64,000 bases of DNA from Sepiola atlantica. Its lineage: Eukaryota > Mollusca > Cephalopoda > Sepiida > Sepiolidae. This document shows positions 35,122-44,815 of this stretch, in pieces. Below the pieces are notes generated by a model. It saw only the letters and a list, made by a program, of their open reading frames with translations. It did no database searches and had not been told where the DNA came from. Made by a program: the position numbers and the translations under genes. The stretch is from assembly GCA_963556195.1 (NCBI GenBank), contig OY744529.1, positions 64,243,080 to 64,307,079 of the forward strand. Reading direction: 5' to 3'. The first letter of the stretch is position 1. The number at the start of each line of letters is the position of its first letter.

Positions 35122-35675
35122 TTGTTCAGAAGTTTTGTTACCTCAGTGATACCATTGGAGCACAAGGAGGAGCAGGTGCTAGTGTGATTGAAAGAATTAG
35201 GAGTGGATGGACTAAATTTAGAAAACTGCTCCCATTACTAACCAGCAGAGCATTACCATTGTCTACCAAGAGAAGAGTCTACCAGGCATATGTATGCAGT
35301 GTGATGATGTATGGAAGTGAAACCTGGCCTGTGTTGTATGGAGAGAAATTATATGAGAATGATACGATGGATGTGTAATGTGAGTCTTAAAGACAGGCTT
35401 AGATCTGATGACATAAGAGGAAGATTAAATCTGGACAGTATAGTATTACTGGATGAGAGTTCTTGGGTTAGTAGATGTAGAACAGTTAAGGTAGCAGGTC
35501 CGGTTTACAGTTGAAGGCCAAAGAAAATATAGGAGGAAATGATGAAAATGGACTTGAGAGAGGGATAAATAAAGACCTGGTCAGAGATAGGTTACTTTGG
35601 AAATCAATTTCTTAAAGCTATCTAATACATACCAGCATGTAAAACGGATATTAAAGATGAGAAGATGATTATGAG
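35122..35675 (+). mobile_element. LINE family A 3' part, plus
   Basis: The frame reads IERIRSGWTKFRKLLPLLTS, RALPLSTKRRVYQAYVCSVM, MYGSETWP, then in a shifted frame YMRMIRWMCNVSLKDRLRSD and DSIV. This is the post-RT C-terminal region of the family. It ends with the 3' block ...catgtaaaacggatattaaa and gatgagaagatgatt. 5'-truncated, in intron 12. Confidence 0.85.
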
Positions 35676-35959
35676 TTAGTGTCTTAAATAAAGATTTTGC
35701 ACTAAATCATTGGCATCCCAATTTAATGAGGGAACAGTTAATTTTCCAACATTTCCTTATACATTGTTCGTCTCGTTCTAAGTTTCCTTGTAAGAAAAGA
35801 ATGCTCTCCATATGTTTGCAATAGATTGTATCTTCAAGCTGCCTGCGTGTTTGGTTTGTCTGTTTTGATCACAAATAGTGGCCATACATTACAATAAAAA
35901 GAGGAAAAATAAATCTTGGGGCAGCACAAATATATATCATAAAATTATGTTGGCTGAAT

Positions 35960-36165
35960 TTAAAAAATTGAACCCAAATAGCATTTAAACTGACAAATCA
36001 AACTTTGATTCTGACTAGCCAATTTTCATTTGTTATTGTTATACCATGTTTTTGGCAATTAGCTAACATATTTTGCTACACTTTATTTAAAAGTATTAAT
36101 CTTGTTCATCAGTTTGCTAATATGGAGACCTTATTAAATAAACACCTCAGCTAAGGAAATAACTC
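35960..36165 (-). repeat. Dispersed repeat family G (copy 3, inverted)
   Basis: aaatagcatttaaactgacaaatcaaact and gccaattttcatttgttattg are the reverse complement of the right half of the copy at 8215-8530. Confidence 0.65.
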
Positions 36166-36409
36166 TTATTCTTTTAATATATAAAAGGAACTTGTTTGTT
36201 TTGTTTCATTTTACTTTGGTGAAAGTTCTCAGAAATCAAGGGGCCCCTTCCTGGGGCTAACACTTGATCTCTATATGAGATGCACAGATATCCGAGTGTT
36301 CCATTATAGTTCTCCTTTATTTCTCAAAAGTTGAGTTAATAAAGAAATGAAGAACATTAATTCTCCTCTCTCCAATTGACCAATTAACTATTTTATAGTA
36401 TACATTTCA

Positions 36410-36850
36410 TGTGGTCTATTGGTCTTACCGGATTCCAAGACAAGACCTGGTGATACCAGATCAGGCTGCCCTGTGGCTCCCTGAGACGAAATTCATCTAC
36501 ATTGACGTTTTTTGTTTTTCTTCTTTTTTTCTTTTTTTTGTAATACTTAATTATGTTCTACAAAACCAAAAACAAAAACAACAGTCCCTCTCCCTTTCTC
36601 CCTCCCCTTTTTTATTTTATTTTTAGAACTTGAAGCATAAATCTTTTACTATAATGACCAGATTCGGCATTAAATAACCCAAAAAGGGTTGATATGCCGT
36701 AAAACAAAACTACCAAACCAAAAACGATGATTAAACATTTGAAGATATAAAGAACTTGAAGCATAAAAACTTTTACTATAATGACCAGATTCGGCATTAA
36801 ATAACCCAAAAAGGGTTGATATGCCGTAAAACAAAACTACCAAACCATAC
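36410..36850. repeat. Dispersed repeat family F with internal tandem duplication
   Basis: A family F copy like 21420-21830, but the 3' block of about 120 bp (aacttgaagcataaa...ttcggcattaaataaccc...gccgtaaaacaaaactaccaaacc) is duplicated in tandem at about 36627-36720 and 36750-36847. The two units are nearly identical. Confidence 0.8.
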
Positions 36851-36947
36851 CAAGACAAGAATTCATCTGGTCTGGTGGAGTATCCAGCTTAGTGTTGTTA
36901 CTAGAGGCAACATCACTTGGAAAAATGGTGCACCATTCCTAGTAGCC

Positions 36948-37470
36948 ATAAGACATTCACTGCGAAAACTCATTTTTCTACCACAACAGAAAAAGACTTT
37001 CGTTTTTCCTTCCATGTGCCTAGCATCAGGACAGAGCTTTTTGTAAGGGCTTCCCACCTGTGGAACACATTACCACCGGACTGTTTCCCTGATGATTACA
37101 ACTTGGTCATCTTCAAATTCAATATCAACAAATTCTTGTCATAAACCACTCTATAAGTAATCAAACGCAGTTCATACAAGTAATCAATGCTAGCACTCCC
37201 ACAGCTTTGCTCATCTTTCGATTGACAATCATCATGTCTCATTAACCTTTTTTCTCAAATGGCTCTTGTCCTTTATAAGTGGTGACCCAATAGTGAAAAA
37301 AAAAGCTGGCTTGAAGAAATTAAGAAGAACAAAAGATGCATACTTGGGGCTTTCAAGAAATCACTGAGACAATCTGCCTTGAGTAAAACTAATGTTTTTA
37401 AACTTCAAAAGTTAACTAAAGTACATAAAAATTGAATTTCCCAAAGTGATTTTCACAGATGAAGCCAGAA
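36948..37470 (+). repeat. Left arm of long near-identical inverted repeat (intron 12)
   Basis: The reverse complement is at 41767-42277, about 97% identical by eye over some 515 bp. The arm contains a family B LINE C-terminus (FFVRASHLWNTLPPDCFPDD then YNLVIFKFNINKFLS, to about 37144) and its 3' UTR to about 37295, plus about 170 bp of flank shared by both arms. Identity beyond the LINE end suggests segmental inverted duplication rather than two insertions. Confidence 0.85.
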
Positions 37471-37624
37471 GGGATATTATTTGGGCTTCGAATACTATGT
37501 TATTTTGAATGTTGGTCACGGTTTACTTATAGACTGAAGTATCCTCATGTCAGGTTACCCTGAAAAAAAACCCTGTACAGAGAAACTGTGGACATTCGAG
37601 GACAGTGTCTTGGAGGCATTCAAG

Positions 37625-38070
37625 TTCTCCCCCTGTCTGTATGTCCAAGTAAAAGTTAAAAAAAACTACATAAGACACACCCACAAAGCTGATATATTCG
37701 TTTTAACCATTCTCTCGGACCAAATATAGGCACATTTTTTATTTAACATTCATTCTTTTGAAGTCAACAGGAACAGAATTAGTCAGTGAGTGGGGATGGG
37801 TGAAATTTAGCAATTTTAAAAATTTATTTTTAATTTTTTAATGTTATGTAGTAATTCGTCAACAACTATTTTTACAGTTGTCAGAGAAAGCGAGAGAATG
37901 GGTGATAGAGAGAGGAGTGTGGAGGAAAAGATAGGAGAAAGAGGGGGAGAAAAAAGGGGGTGGTGATAGTAGAGATAGAGAGCTAGAAATAGAAAGCAAA
38001 AAGTTTTAACTCTTCTATTTTGTTGTCCAATGTCCATCATCCGGGCAACTCCGGTTAACCAAGCTAGTTC
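37625..38070 (+). mobile_element. Helitron-like non-autonomous repeat (copy 2)
   Basis: Begins gtatgtccaagtaaaagtt..actac and acaaagctgatatattcg, has a GAGA-rich middle, and ends catccgggcaactccgg then aagctagt. Same layout as copies 1 and 3. A family A LINE 3'-end fragment in minus orientation (38085-38135) follows directly. Confidence 0.6.
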
Positions 38071-38084
38071 TTTTAATAAGAGTT

Positions 38085-38138
38085 CATCATCATATTCAGT
38101 TTAACGTCTGTTTTACATGCTGGCATGTGTTGGACAGA
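38085..38138 (-). mobile_element. LINE family A 3'-end fragment, minus
   Basis: ttcatcatcatattcagttt and ttttacatgctggcatgtgttgga are the inverted 3' terminus of family A. Only about 50 bp inserted, an extreme 5' truncation. Confidence 0.7.
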
Positions 38139-38494
38139 TGTTAGCATTCCTTATTTGCTTTTTTAGCTTAGATACTGAATACTGAATCTAACAAAAAAGC
38201 CATGTTTGAAGAGCATCGAAATATTTACAAAACAAATTGAATGTAATGGATCCATTTATCGGAAACAATTCATTGAACACAAGTTACTATTCTATTCATA
38301 GCTGAGGAGACATGTTAATACCTTTCTCAATGGTATTAATGCAATAGATCCAATCGAATTTAAACTCAACTTTACTCATTCCATAGTCCATGTCGTCATC
38401 CATTACACTGCTTGTGAAATTTACTTAAGCTGTGTCTGAATTTTATATTTCATGGATTCACGATTAAATTTTTATATTATAATGAATTTGTTTT

Positions 38495-38625
38495 AAGTGG
38501 ATCATGTATTATGGAGTACAGGATCCACTCTCTCCACCAGACATGATGGCTGTACATGTGCATAATGTGTGTCAGAGGCGTACTTGGTCATGGGTGTTAT
38601 ATTAGTTTTCCAATGTCATTTTTAC
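38495..38625 (+). repeat. Dispersed repeat family S (copy 3, diverged)
   Basis: ggatccactctctccaccag, gcataatgtgtgtcag and ttatattagttttcc follow the block order of the copies at 16282 and 26410. Confidence 0.5.
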
Positions 38626-38656
38626 TGACATGGACTTTGTGTCAGTAAAAATGACA
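38614..38656. repeat. Perfect 17-bp hairpin
   Basis: tgtcatttttactgaca, 9-nt spacer, then its exact reverse complement tgtcagtaaaaatgaca. It lies in intron 12 about 300 bp before the LIR exon. Confidence 0.9.
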
Positions 38657-38950
38657 CTGTTTCCATATCAAATAATCTGCTTTATACTAGAATATACCTA
38701 CATTAGAAGAGTTTCTTTTTCATCGTCATCATTTTCATTGCCGCCGAATTTTCACTAATTGAGGCAAAATTTTTATAGGCCAGATGCACTTCCTGACACA
38801 AATCCATTGAGGTGATGGAGACCAGTACTTTTATTGATACACCATCAAGATATTTCTATTATGTTTTCTTTTTCTTTGTTTTTTTTTGTTGTTGAAAAAA
38901 CTTATTAATAGTAAGAGTTCATTTAATTTGTTTTTTTTTTTTCTTCTTAG

Positions 38951-39193
38951 TTTCCGAAACAGATGCTGATGTTGAATCTTTGGCTACATTAAGCGATGAT
39001 GACTCGAGCAGCCAGTATGACAGCGACTTCTATATTGTCCCTCTGCCAGACTGTTTTGATCCTAGCAAGCCACTCCTTCCTAGTGTGTCTGAAGACTCCA
39101 GCCAACGGGCACCTCAGCTGGATGGTGGCATTGAGGCACAACTGGATGATAACCACAATACAATTGTAGTCGCAAGCTTGCCTCCTTCTCAAG
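38951..39193 (+). CDS. NBR1: NBR1 exon: LIR (ATG8-interacting) region
   Basis: Eighty codons plus partial codons. After an acidic Ser stretch it reads SDFYIVPLPDCFDPSKPL, clearly equivalent to the human NBR1 LIR followed by LPECFD. This short motif inserts into the hydrophobic pockets of LC3/GABARAP. Acidic residues and serines before the aromatic are typical LIR features. The canonical register (Y at position 0) would place Pro at +3, whereas F632-Y-I-V635 fits the core consensus. The acceptor is tcttag and the donor gttagt, followed by a (CT)n tract. Confidence 0.94.
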
Positions 39194-39204
39194 GTTAGTT
39201 TCAC

Positions 39205-39206
<2 letters not shown>

Positions 39207-39242
<36 letters not shown>
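39207..39242. repeat. (CT)n tract in 139-bp intron 13
   Basis: About 17 CT units starting 13 bases after the donor at 39194, within the very short intron between the LIR and Q/H exons. On the sense strand it is a pyrimidine-rich tract and could affect splicing (inference). Confidence 0.9.
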
Positions 39243-39245
<3 letters not shown>

Positions 39246-39332
39246 CTATAAATGTGAAATTGTTTTTTTCTGATGGATCTATTGACATCCATTGATTTTG
39301 TTTGTTTTTGTATTTTATTTCTGAACTTGCAG

Positions 39333-39738
39333 CATGTGCAGCTTCTGTTGATGAGCTGATGACTTGCACCAATGTGAGTGCCCCTCCACCTTTGCACCCG
39401 ACACTCGCCATGGCTGATGAGTCTGGCAAAGAAGTAGAGGCTGCCTCATCTCCAAGCTCAAGCCAAACTCGTCCTCCACATCTCCTGCTCAACCCGTCCA
39501 ACATGGCAGCAGATGCTGCAGCTGCTGGCGAGTGTGTGGACACCAACCCTAACAATGTCTTGCTACAGCGCAGACAGCAGCAGCAGCATCACCACCATCA
39601 ACAGCAACAGGAGGTTGAAGCGGCAGGTGCACCGGCTGAATCTGGACACTTTGCCATGCCCCATCAGCCAACCATGTCGAGTATGGACATCAATGCTGCC
39701 ACTGGACAGATTAAGGAGGTTGACGTTTTGCCCTCAAG
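39333..39738 (+). CDS. NBR1: NBR1 exon: Q/H-rich region before the UBA domain
   Basis: About 134 codons, the largest exon, from (A)CAASVDELMTCTNVSAPPP to DVLPS plus AG. It is rich in Ala, Pro and Ser and contains RRQQQQHHHHQQQQ (768-779), encoded by mixed CAG/CAA/CAT/CAC codons. No domain is recognised. The acceptor is cttgcag and the donor gtaaac; two bases carry over. Intron 13 before it is only 139 bp, while the next exon lies beyond the window. Confidence 0.88.
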
Positions 39739-39744
39739 GTAAAC

Positions 39745-40640
39745 ATTTTCTCTTTATTTTGCATCCACTGCTTCTTTTGTTGCTTTCTACTTATAATTTT
39801 TTGCAAGCGTTTCTTATATAATTTTCTTGAAAAACAATAACGTTATATAACATATCTTTAACCCAGTGATTTTTAACCATTTTCACCCCCAGCATTCTCT
39901 GTCCACCATATTTCAGAATGTAACCACTCCCTGCCGATCTTTTTTAGATTGTTCCATTAAGAAAGATAGGCTCCAAAAAACCTATCTCTATATATAAAGT
40001 AAAGTACCATTTGTGTTTATATACAATGCGTTTCAACATATGGAAATCAAATCTCTTTAAAATGAATTCAACAGCTCTTGAGTCAATCCAACCCATATTC
40101 TAGGCACATATTCACAGCTATTGTCACAATCGATACATCCAGTTTTAATAAGACTTGCTCTGGTATTTTTTTAAATATTAACATTTATTGAAAATAACCT
40201 CATTATTATGCAAGATTACAAATATTGAACATGCATTCAAATGAAATGTAAAAAAAAAACTTAAACCTCACAAATATTTTATATATAAAGACGTTGATAT
40301 AACAAGAAGTACATAATAATATCTGTTTCATCAGTGATTTATGGCAACTATTGGTCTGTGTTCTAAAAAAATTAAAATTGTAGTTTTTGCATTTAGTCAC
40401 ATCTACTTTCCCTGCCACCTATAACATCGTGAAGAAGAATTTAATGAGACAAATTGTTAGAGATTTACAGTGACGAAGAAAAAGGAAAGGAAGTCTTGAT
40501 TTGTCCTTTACGCTTTCTTTCCTTTCTTTCATGACATTTGAGAGAGAAACGAAAAAAAGAAAGAAAACTGCCTGTTCTGGTTTTGACCCGCATTTAACTG
40601 AGTGAGGGGGGGGGTGTAGAGCCTGTTATGTTTATGGAGT
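39745..40640. other. Start of NBR1 intron 14: no gene seen
   Basis: AT-rich with no recognisable coding segment. No UBA-domain exon was found here or anywhere to 64000 when looking for MGF-type codon strings. Confidence 0.55.
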
Positions 40641-40654
40641 TAATAGTGTCACCT

Positions 40655-40725
40655 TTTCATAATTGTCGATGCATTAGAGTGCTGTACTTACAGAAAGAGG
40701 TTGTGAGTTCAAACCATGCCCGAGA
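40655..40725 (+). repeat. Possible tRNA-derived SINE head
   Basis: ttgtgagttcaaaccatgcc contains a good Pol III B-box (gttcaaacc), with a weak A-box-like tgcattagagtg about 35 bases upstream. No tRNA fold is evident. Confidence 0.35.
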
Positions 40726-40834
40726 CATAATCATTTTTACTCTGTTGTGGCCTAAAATAAACATAAACATTTCAAATAACAATATTAAGGAAATTGTTTA
40801 GTTATACTTTTATTTTTTTCTGTAATTTATGGAA

Positions 40835-41335
40835 ATTAAGACCTCAAGAGATGCCGGGTAGCTCTGCTAGTCTATTAAGAACAGTTGTGTGTGTATGCCG
40901 AGCTAAAAGGAAAAAACTATAAAATAAACACCCACAAAGTTGGTATATTCTTGATTAGCATTGCCCAAAATGAATAATATCTAAAATTTATAAAAAATCA
41001 TTCATTCTTTGAGTGTCAATTGACCCAGATTTCGTTAGGAGGACTTGGTTTTTCAATGATTTTATTCAGCCATTTTATTTACTAAAGGGAAGTAACTATG
41101 ATTTTTTTATCCCAGAGTTAATTCCCTTATGCCGAATAATTTCTCAAGGAATCTATATAAAGGAGAGTTGTCTGTATATATGTGTATATATGTCCAGCTA
41201 GAGTGGGATGGGCAAAGGCGAATGAGGGGGAGAGGAAAGATAGAGGGACAGAGAAAGGTAGAAGTTTTAATAGAAATATGTTACACTTTTGTCCTGGGCA
41301 ACACCGGGTAGCCTTGCTAGTATATTATAAAATTG
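40835..41335 (+). mobile_element. Helitron-like repeat copy 3, preceded by an end fragment
   Basis: An end fragment (gatgccgggtagctctgctagt, about 40851-40872) abuts a full copy starting tgtgtgtatgccgagctaaaagg and ending gggcaacaccgggtagccttgctag at about 41321. Head-to-tail abutment and CTAG ends are seen. The middle is GAGA-rich as in the other copies. Confidence 0.65.
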
Positions 41336-41766
41336 ATAAACATACACAACAGATTTTTTATCGTGAACCATCCTCTGGTTCATTGGGTTTTATTAAATAC
41401 TTTACTTATTGAGGTGTTACTTCTGCCATCGCCTTTTTAATCAATTCTCAAAGCTCTGCTTTTGTTATACTGCTTCCCACCTTGGTACAAGATAATTTTT
41501 ACGATAAACCAGTGATTTTCAATAGGAATATAGTTTGGGTTAGAAGGAGGCCGTTTCATTATCTCTAGTAAACCTCTTTTCTTTCAAAGAACTCATGAAT
41601 GACTTAAAGTAACAAAGTCAAGAAAGTTTTGTTCAAAAATACTTTTCACTGTTAAGCTTTACTTCTTCCTCTACTTTAAATGGTCTAATGACCATTTCAT
41701 CAATGATTGTCTTTTAATTTTTAGAACCTCTACTTATGACAGAACCGATCCTCTCACCCACCGATC

Positions 41767-42277
41767 TGGCTTCATCTGTGAAAATCACTTTGGGAAATTC
41801 AATTTTTATGTACTTTAGTTAACTTTTGAAGTTTAAAAACATTAGTTTTACTCAAGGCAGATTGTCTCAGTGATTTCTTGAAAGCCCCAAGTATGCATCT
41901 TTTGTTCTTAATTTCTTCAAGCCAGCTTTTTTTTTCACTATTGGGTCACCACTTATAAAGGACAAGAGCCATTTGAGAAAAAAGGTTAATGAGACATGGT
42001 GATTGTCAATCGAAAGATGGGCAAAGCTGTGGGAGTGCTAGCATTGATTAATTGTATGAACTGCGTTTGATTACTTATAGAGTGGTTTATGACAAGAATT
42101 TGTTGATATTGAATTTGAAGATGACCAAGTTGTAATCATCAGGGAAACAGTCCGGTGGTAATGTGTTCCACAGGTGGGAAGCCCTTACAAAAAGCTCTGT
42201 CCTGATGCTAGGCACATGGAAGGAAAAACGAAAGTCTTTTTCTGTTGTGGTAGAAAAATGAGTTCTCGCAGTGAATG
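41767..42277 (-). repeat. Right arm of long near-identical inverted repeat (intron 14)
   Basis: Reverse complement of 36948-37470. It includes about 170 bp non-LINE flank and the LINE family B 3' end and C-terminus (HLWNTLPPDCFPDDYNLVIF then KFNINKFLS, frame ending at 42087). With the intron 12 arm it brackets exons 13 and 14 of NBR1. Confidence 0.85.
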
Positions 42278-42530
42278 TCTTACAAGAAGGAACTAAAGAT
42301 TGGATATCAGTCGAGTACCTTCCATGGAAATAATGATAGAATATAGAGAAACTAGCAATGTCTGTTCTGTGAGAAAATAGCCATAGGGAAGAGAAGAGAT
42401 CACCCACCACTAGATTTTGGAGTCTGTCAAGGCAGAAAAGAGTGCTTTGTGCAGCACCTCCCTAGATGTGGCAGCAGTATTTGATCTTAGGACGTATCTG
42501 GCTTTTATTTAGGTAGAGGATTACAGTAGA
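41930..42530 (-). mobile_element. LINE family B 3' part, minus
   Basis: This copy extends further 5' than the intron 12 copy. The minus strand also shows VGDLFSSLWLFSHRTDIASF, the L.HRR.VASL block, and a degraded CHI.GGA. before it. Dead and 5'-truncated. The part shared with 36948-37295 is nearly identical. Confidence 0.8.
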
Positions 42531-43145
42531 ATGATCCAACCATTGTTCCAGTGACCTTAGCATTGGTATATGTTTCCCATTTTAGATCTGGAGTGAATGT
42601 AAGTCTTAAAAACGTATAAAAATAAGGCTACATTGTGGAATTACTAAACTACATGTTTCAGTAGATGTTGATCACAGTCAGACATTTTAAAATCGTTTCT
42701 CCTTATACCATACATGGTTTCTTTGTAATGTTTTGAATTGTCTTTGTAATTGTATGATTAGCCCCTTTTTGAAGGAGTTTTGATATATCCACTTTAGTTG
42801 TACGATGAGCCCTCTTTTGAAGGAGTTTTAAAATATCCACTTTAGTTACTTCTTCACCAGGAAACGTCAATTTGTTGTTTTTCTGCATCTGTAAAGCGTC
42901 TTTTACAGTTAGTTCAGCATAATAACTTTATTTTAAAGTAACATGTATATTTTTAAAACTATATAGTCAATCATGATGCAAATTTGTATACGCATTTTAA
43001 CAATAATCCTAAACACATGGTTATGGTTTTATTAGTATTGGCCGAGGGATTTTAAAGTTATTGCAAAACGTTATTTGTATAAGTTGAAACACAGTTTGTA
43101 TATTTGAAGTGTACTCCCAAAACACTACAACTAATTCTTCTGAAA

Positions 43146-43184
43146 ATTAGAAAAGAGTATCTATGCATGAAAGTGGGTAACAAG

Positions 43185-43235
<51 letters not shown>

Positions 43236-43283
43236 GTTACCCACTTTTATGCATAAAAACTCTTTTCTAATTTTTTCACACAC

Positions 43284-43318
<35 letters not shown>

Positions 43319-43379
43319 GATATATATATTTATAGCTTATGTTACCCACTTTTATGCATAAAAACTCTTTTCTAATTTT

Positions 43380-43436
<57 letters not shown>

Positions 43437-43479
43437 CTTATGTTACCCACTTTTATGCATAAAAAGTCTTTTCTAATTT

Positions 43480-43553
<74 letters not shown>

Positions 43554-43600
43554 GCACACACACACGCACACATATATGTGTGTGTGTACTTGTATTTGAA
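43146..43600. repeat. Composite satellite: unique block plus (CA)n and (TA)n, three direct and one inverted unit
   Basis: The block gttacccacttttatgcata plus aaaactcttttctaattt occurs in direct orientation at about 43234, 43340 and 43442. Each is followed by CA repeats and the first two then by TA repeats. One inverted unit (aaattagaaaagagtat...catgaaagtgggtaac) starts the array at about 43145. The last CA tract (43482-43570) is about 40 units. Confidence 0.9.
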
Positions 43601-43956
43601 ACAGCATTCATCCGGAGTGGGTTGAGCTGGCTCAATCCATCCTTGCTACTGCGTCCCTCACGAAGGCTGACCAAACCTGACAATTTGAAGTCAACGATTG
43701 AGCGGTCTCTAACCACTCGCTGTTCAAACAGCAAACTCCATAGGTTCGGGGGCCCAGGTTGGGTTCAATGTCAGCTTTAACTGTCATCAGCCTGGTTGAT
43801 GGGGAAGGGCATGACATAGCCAGCGTAATTTTGCAGCAGAAACATACTGTGTTGTTTAAGAGGAAGTGCTGCCATCAGACACAGAGTATGTGACGTAGGC
43901 AGCGGTGATTGAAAGTTTCCAATCACCTAATGTCTTCCACTTTTATTCGCCAGGAT

Positions 43957-44418
43957 TCACTGCCATAAAGGAGGATTATTTGCACCAGCGCTTGGTAGAT
44001 CCTTACTTTGGTACTGCACCTTATCTGTCATCTTGACCAAAGCCGGGAATTGAGGACGATGGGTGTTCAATTTCATCTCAATCTGTGATGCAACATGTTG
44101 AAGCTCATTAATAGCAGACTGAACATCAGCAAATGTTGTACTGAGTAATGCAACAAACTTCCGATTAACAGTGACACAAGGAAACTCTTTTAAGGCATTC
44201 GAGGTGACCCAGTCGATGGGGGTAATTGAAAAGTGTTGGCGAAAGAACACATCTTTGCCAAATGCCAGATCGTATTTCGAAGATTTTCGAAACCCTACTG
44301 TACATGTGTATGCGGGATTGTACTGCTCACCATGATATATTTGTATGCATAATATACATGGTGTTGCAGAAAAATCTGACACTTGAAAACAAGACAACAG
44401 AATAGGCAATAAAAACAA
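43957..44418 (-). other. Uncharacterised 153-codon open frame
   Basis: A long minus-strand open frame by local standards, with no stop across YHGEQYNPAYTCTVGFRKSS, FGKDVFFRQHFSITPIDWVT and TFADVQSAINELQHVASQIE. No Met lies near the N-terminus and no family is recognised. The N-terminal 25 codons overlap the 3' end of a mariner remnant, so the frame is probably part of another element into which the mariner inserted. Confidence 0.3.
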
Positions 44419-44815
44419 AAGTTGTATATGCAGAGACCTGGCAATTTATTTAGCAACAGTTAGAGTTACATATTACATTATTTTTCAATATAACTGCCAC
44501 CGCCACTGATCTCAAGACCAGAACGAAATGAGTTCCATGCTTTGGCGACTATGTCCTTGTCTATAGCTGTGAATGCCTTCACGATGGCAGGCTTCAGAGT
44601 CGATCGTATTGTGGGCATACTTGTTGGTTTTTGGCCTCGATCACACCCCAGAAAGGAATAGTCAAGGGGGTTGCAGTCAGGTGAGGAGGATAGCCACAAG
44701 TTCAGTGACCAATTGTGAGGAACATTGTTGAGCAGTCATGCCTGGGTCGTCTTCGCCTTGTGTGCAGAAGCAGAGTCCTGCTGGAAGACAAGAGGCATCC
44801 GGTAGTGATCGCGGT
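44345..44815 (-). mobile_element. Tc1/mariner C-terminal remnant, minus
   Basis: The minus strand reads PLVFQQDSASAHKAKTTQA, a stop, LLNNVPHNWSLNLWLSSSPD then CNPLDYSFLGC and on to AWNSFRSGLEISGGGSYIEK. FQQD.A..H and SSPD.NPLDY carry the second and third catalytic acidic positions. The terminal sequence near 44356-44385 (tggtgttgcagaaaaatctg) may be its inverted terminal repeat. The N-terminal half is missing and a G-rich tract borders the break. Confidence 0.85.

Larger units (their letters stand above)
989..39738 (+). other. NBR1: NBR1 gene, partial (14 internal coding exons)
   Basis: Selective-autophagy cargo receptor, a scaffold that links ubiquitinated cargo to ATG8/LC3 on the phagophore. 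Fourteen exons with AG/GT borders join with consistent phase into about 821 codons. Fragment residue numbers used here: PB1 end 1-14, ZZ finger about 181-227, coiled-coil basic segment about 286-341, FW domain about 344-446, LIR-like motif 632-635, Q/H tract 768-779. The order PB1-ZZ-CC-FW-LIR is the known animal NBR1 architecture, and the four tryptophans of the FW domain are all present. The first PB1 exons lie upstream of the window and the UBA exon was not found before its end. ILRUN also has an FW domain but lacks ZZ and a LIR after FW, so NBR1 fits better. Confidence 0.93.

Noticed and set aside
39513..39821. 102-codon + frame overlapping the Q/H exon
   Set aside because: It is a shadow of the NBR1 exon in another frame. 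The NBR1 frame has splice-phase continuity and composition in its favour.
43484..43570. CRISPR-like array
   Set aside because: The repetitive pattern is a pure CA dinucleotide microsatellite in a composite repeat; there are no spacers, and the genome is eukaryotic.
43440..43734. Open frames with long Thr-His or Cys-Val repeats
   Set aside because: They are translations of the (CA)n/(TG)n microsatellite and are not genes.
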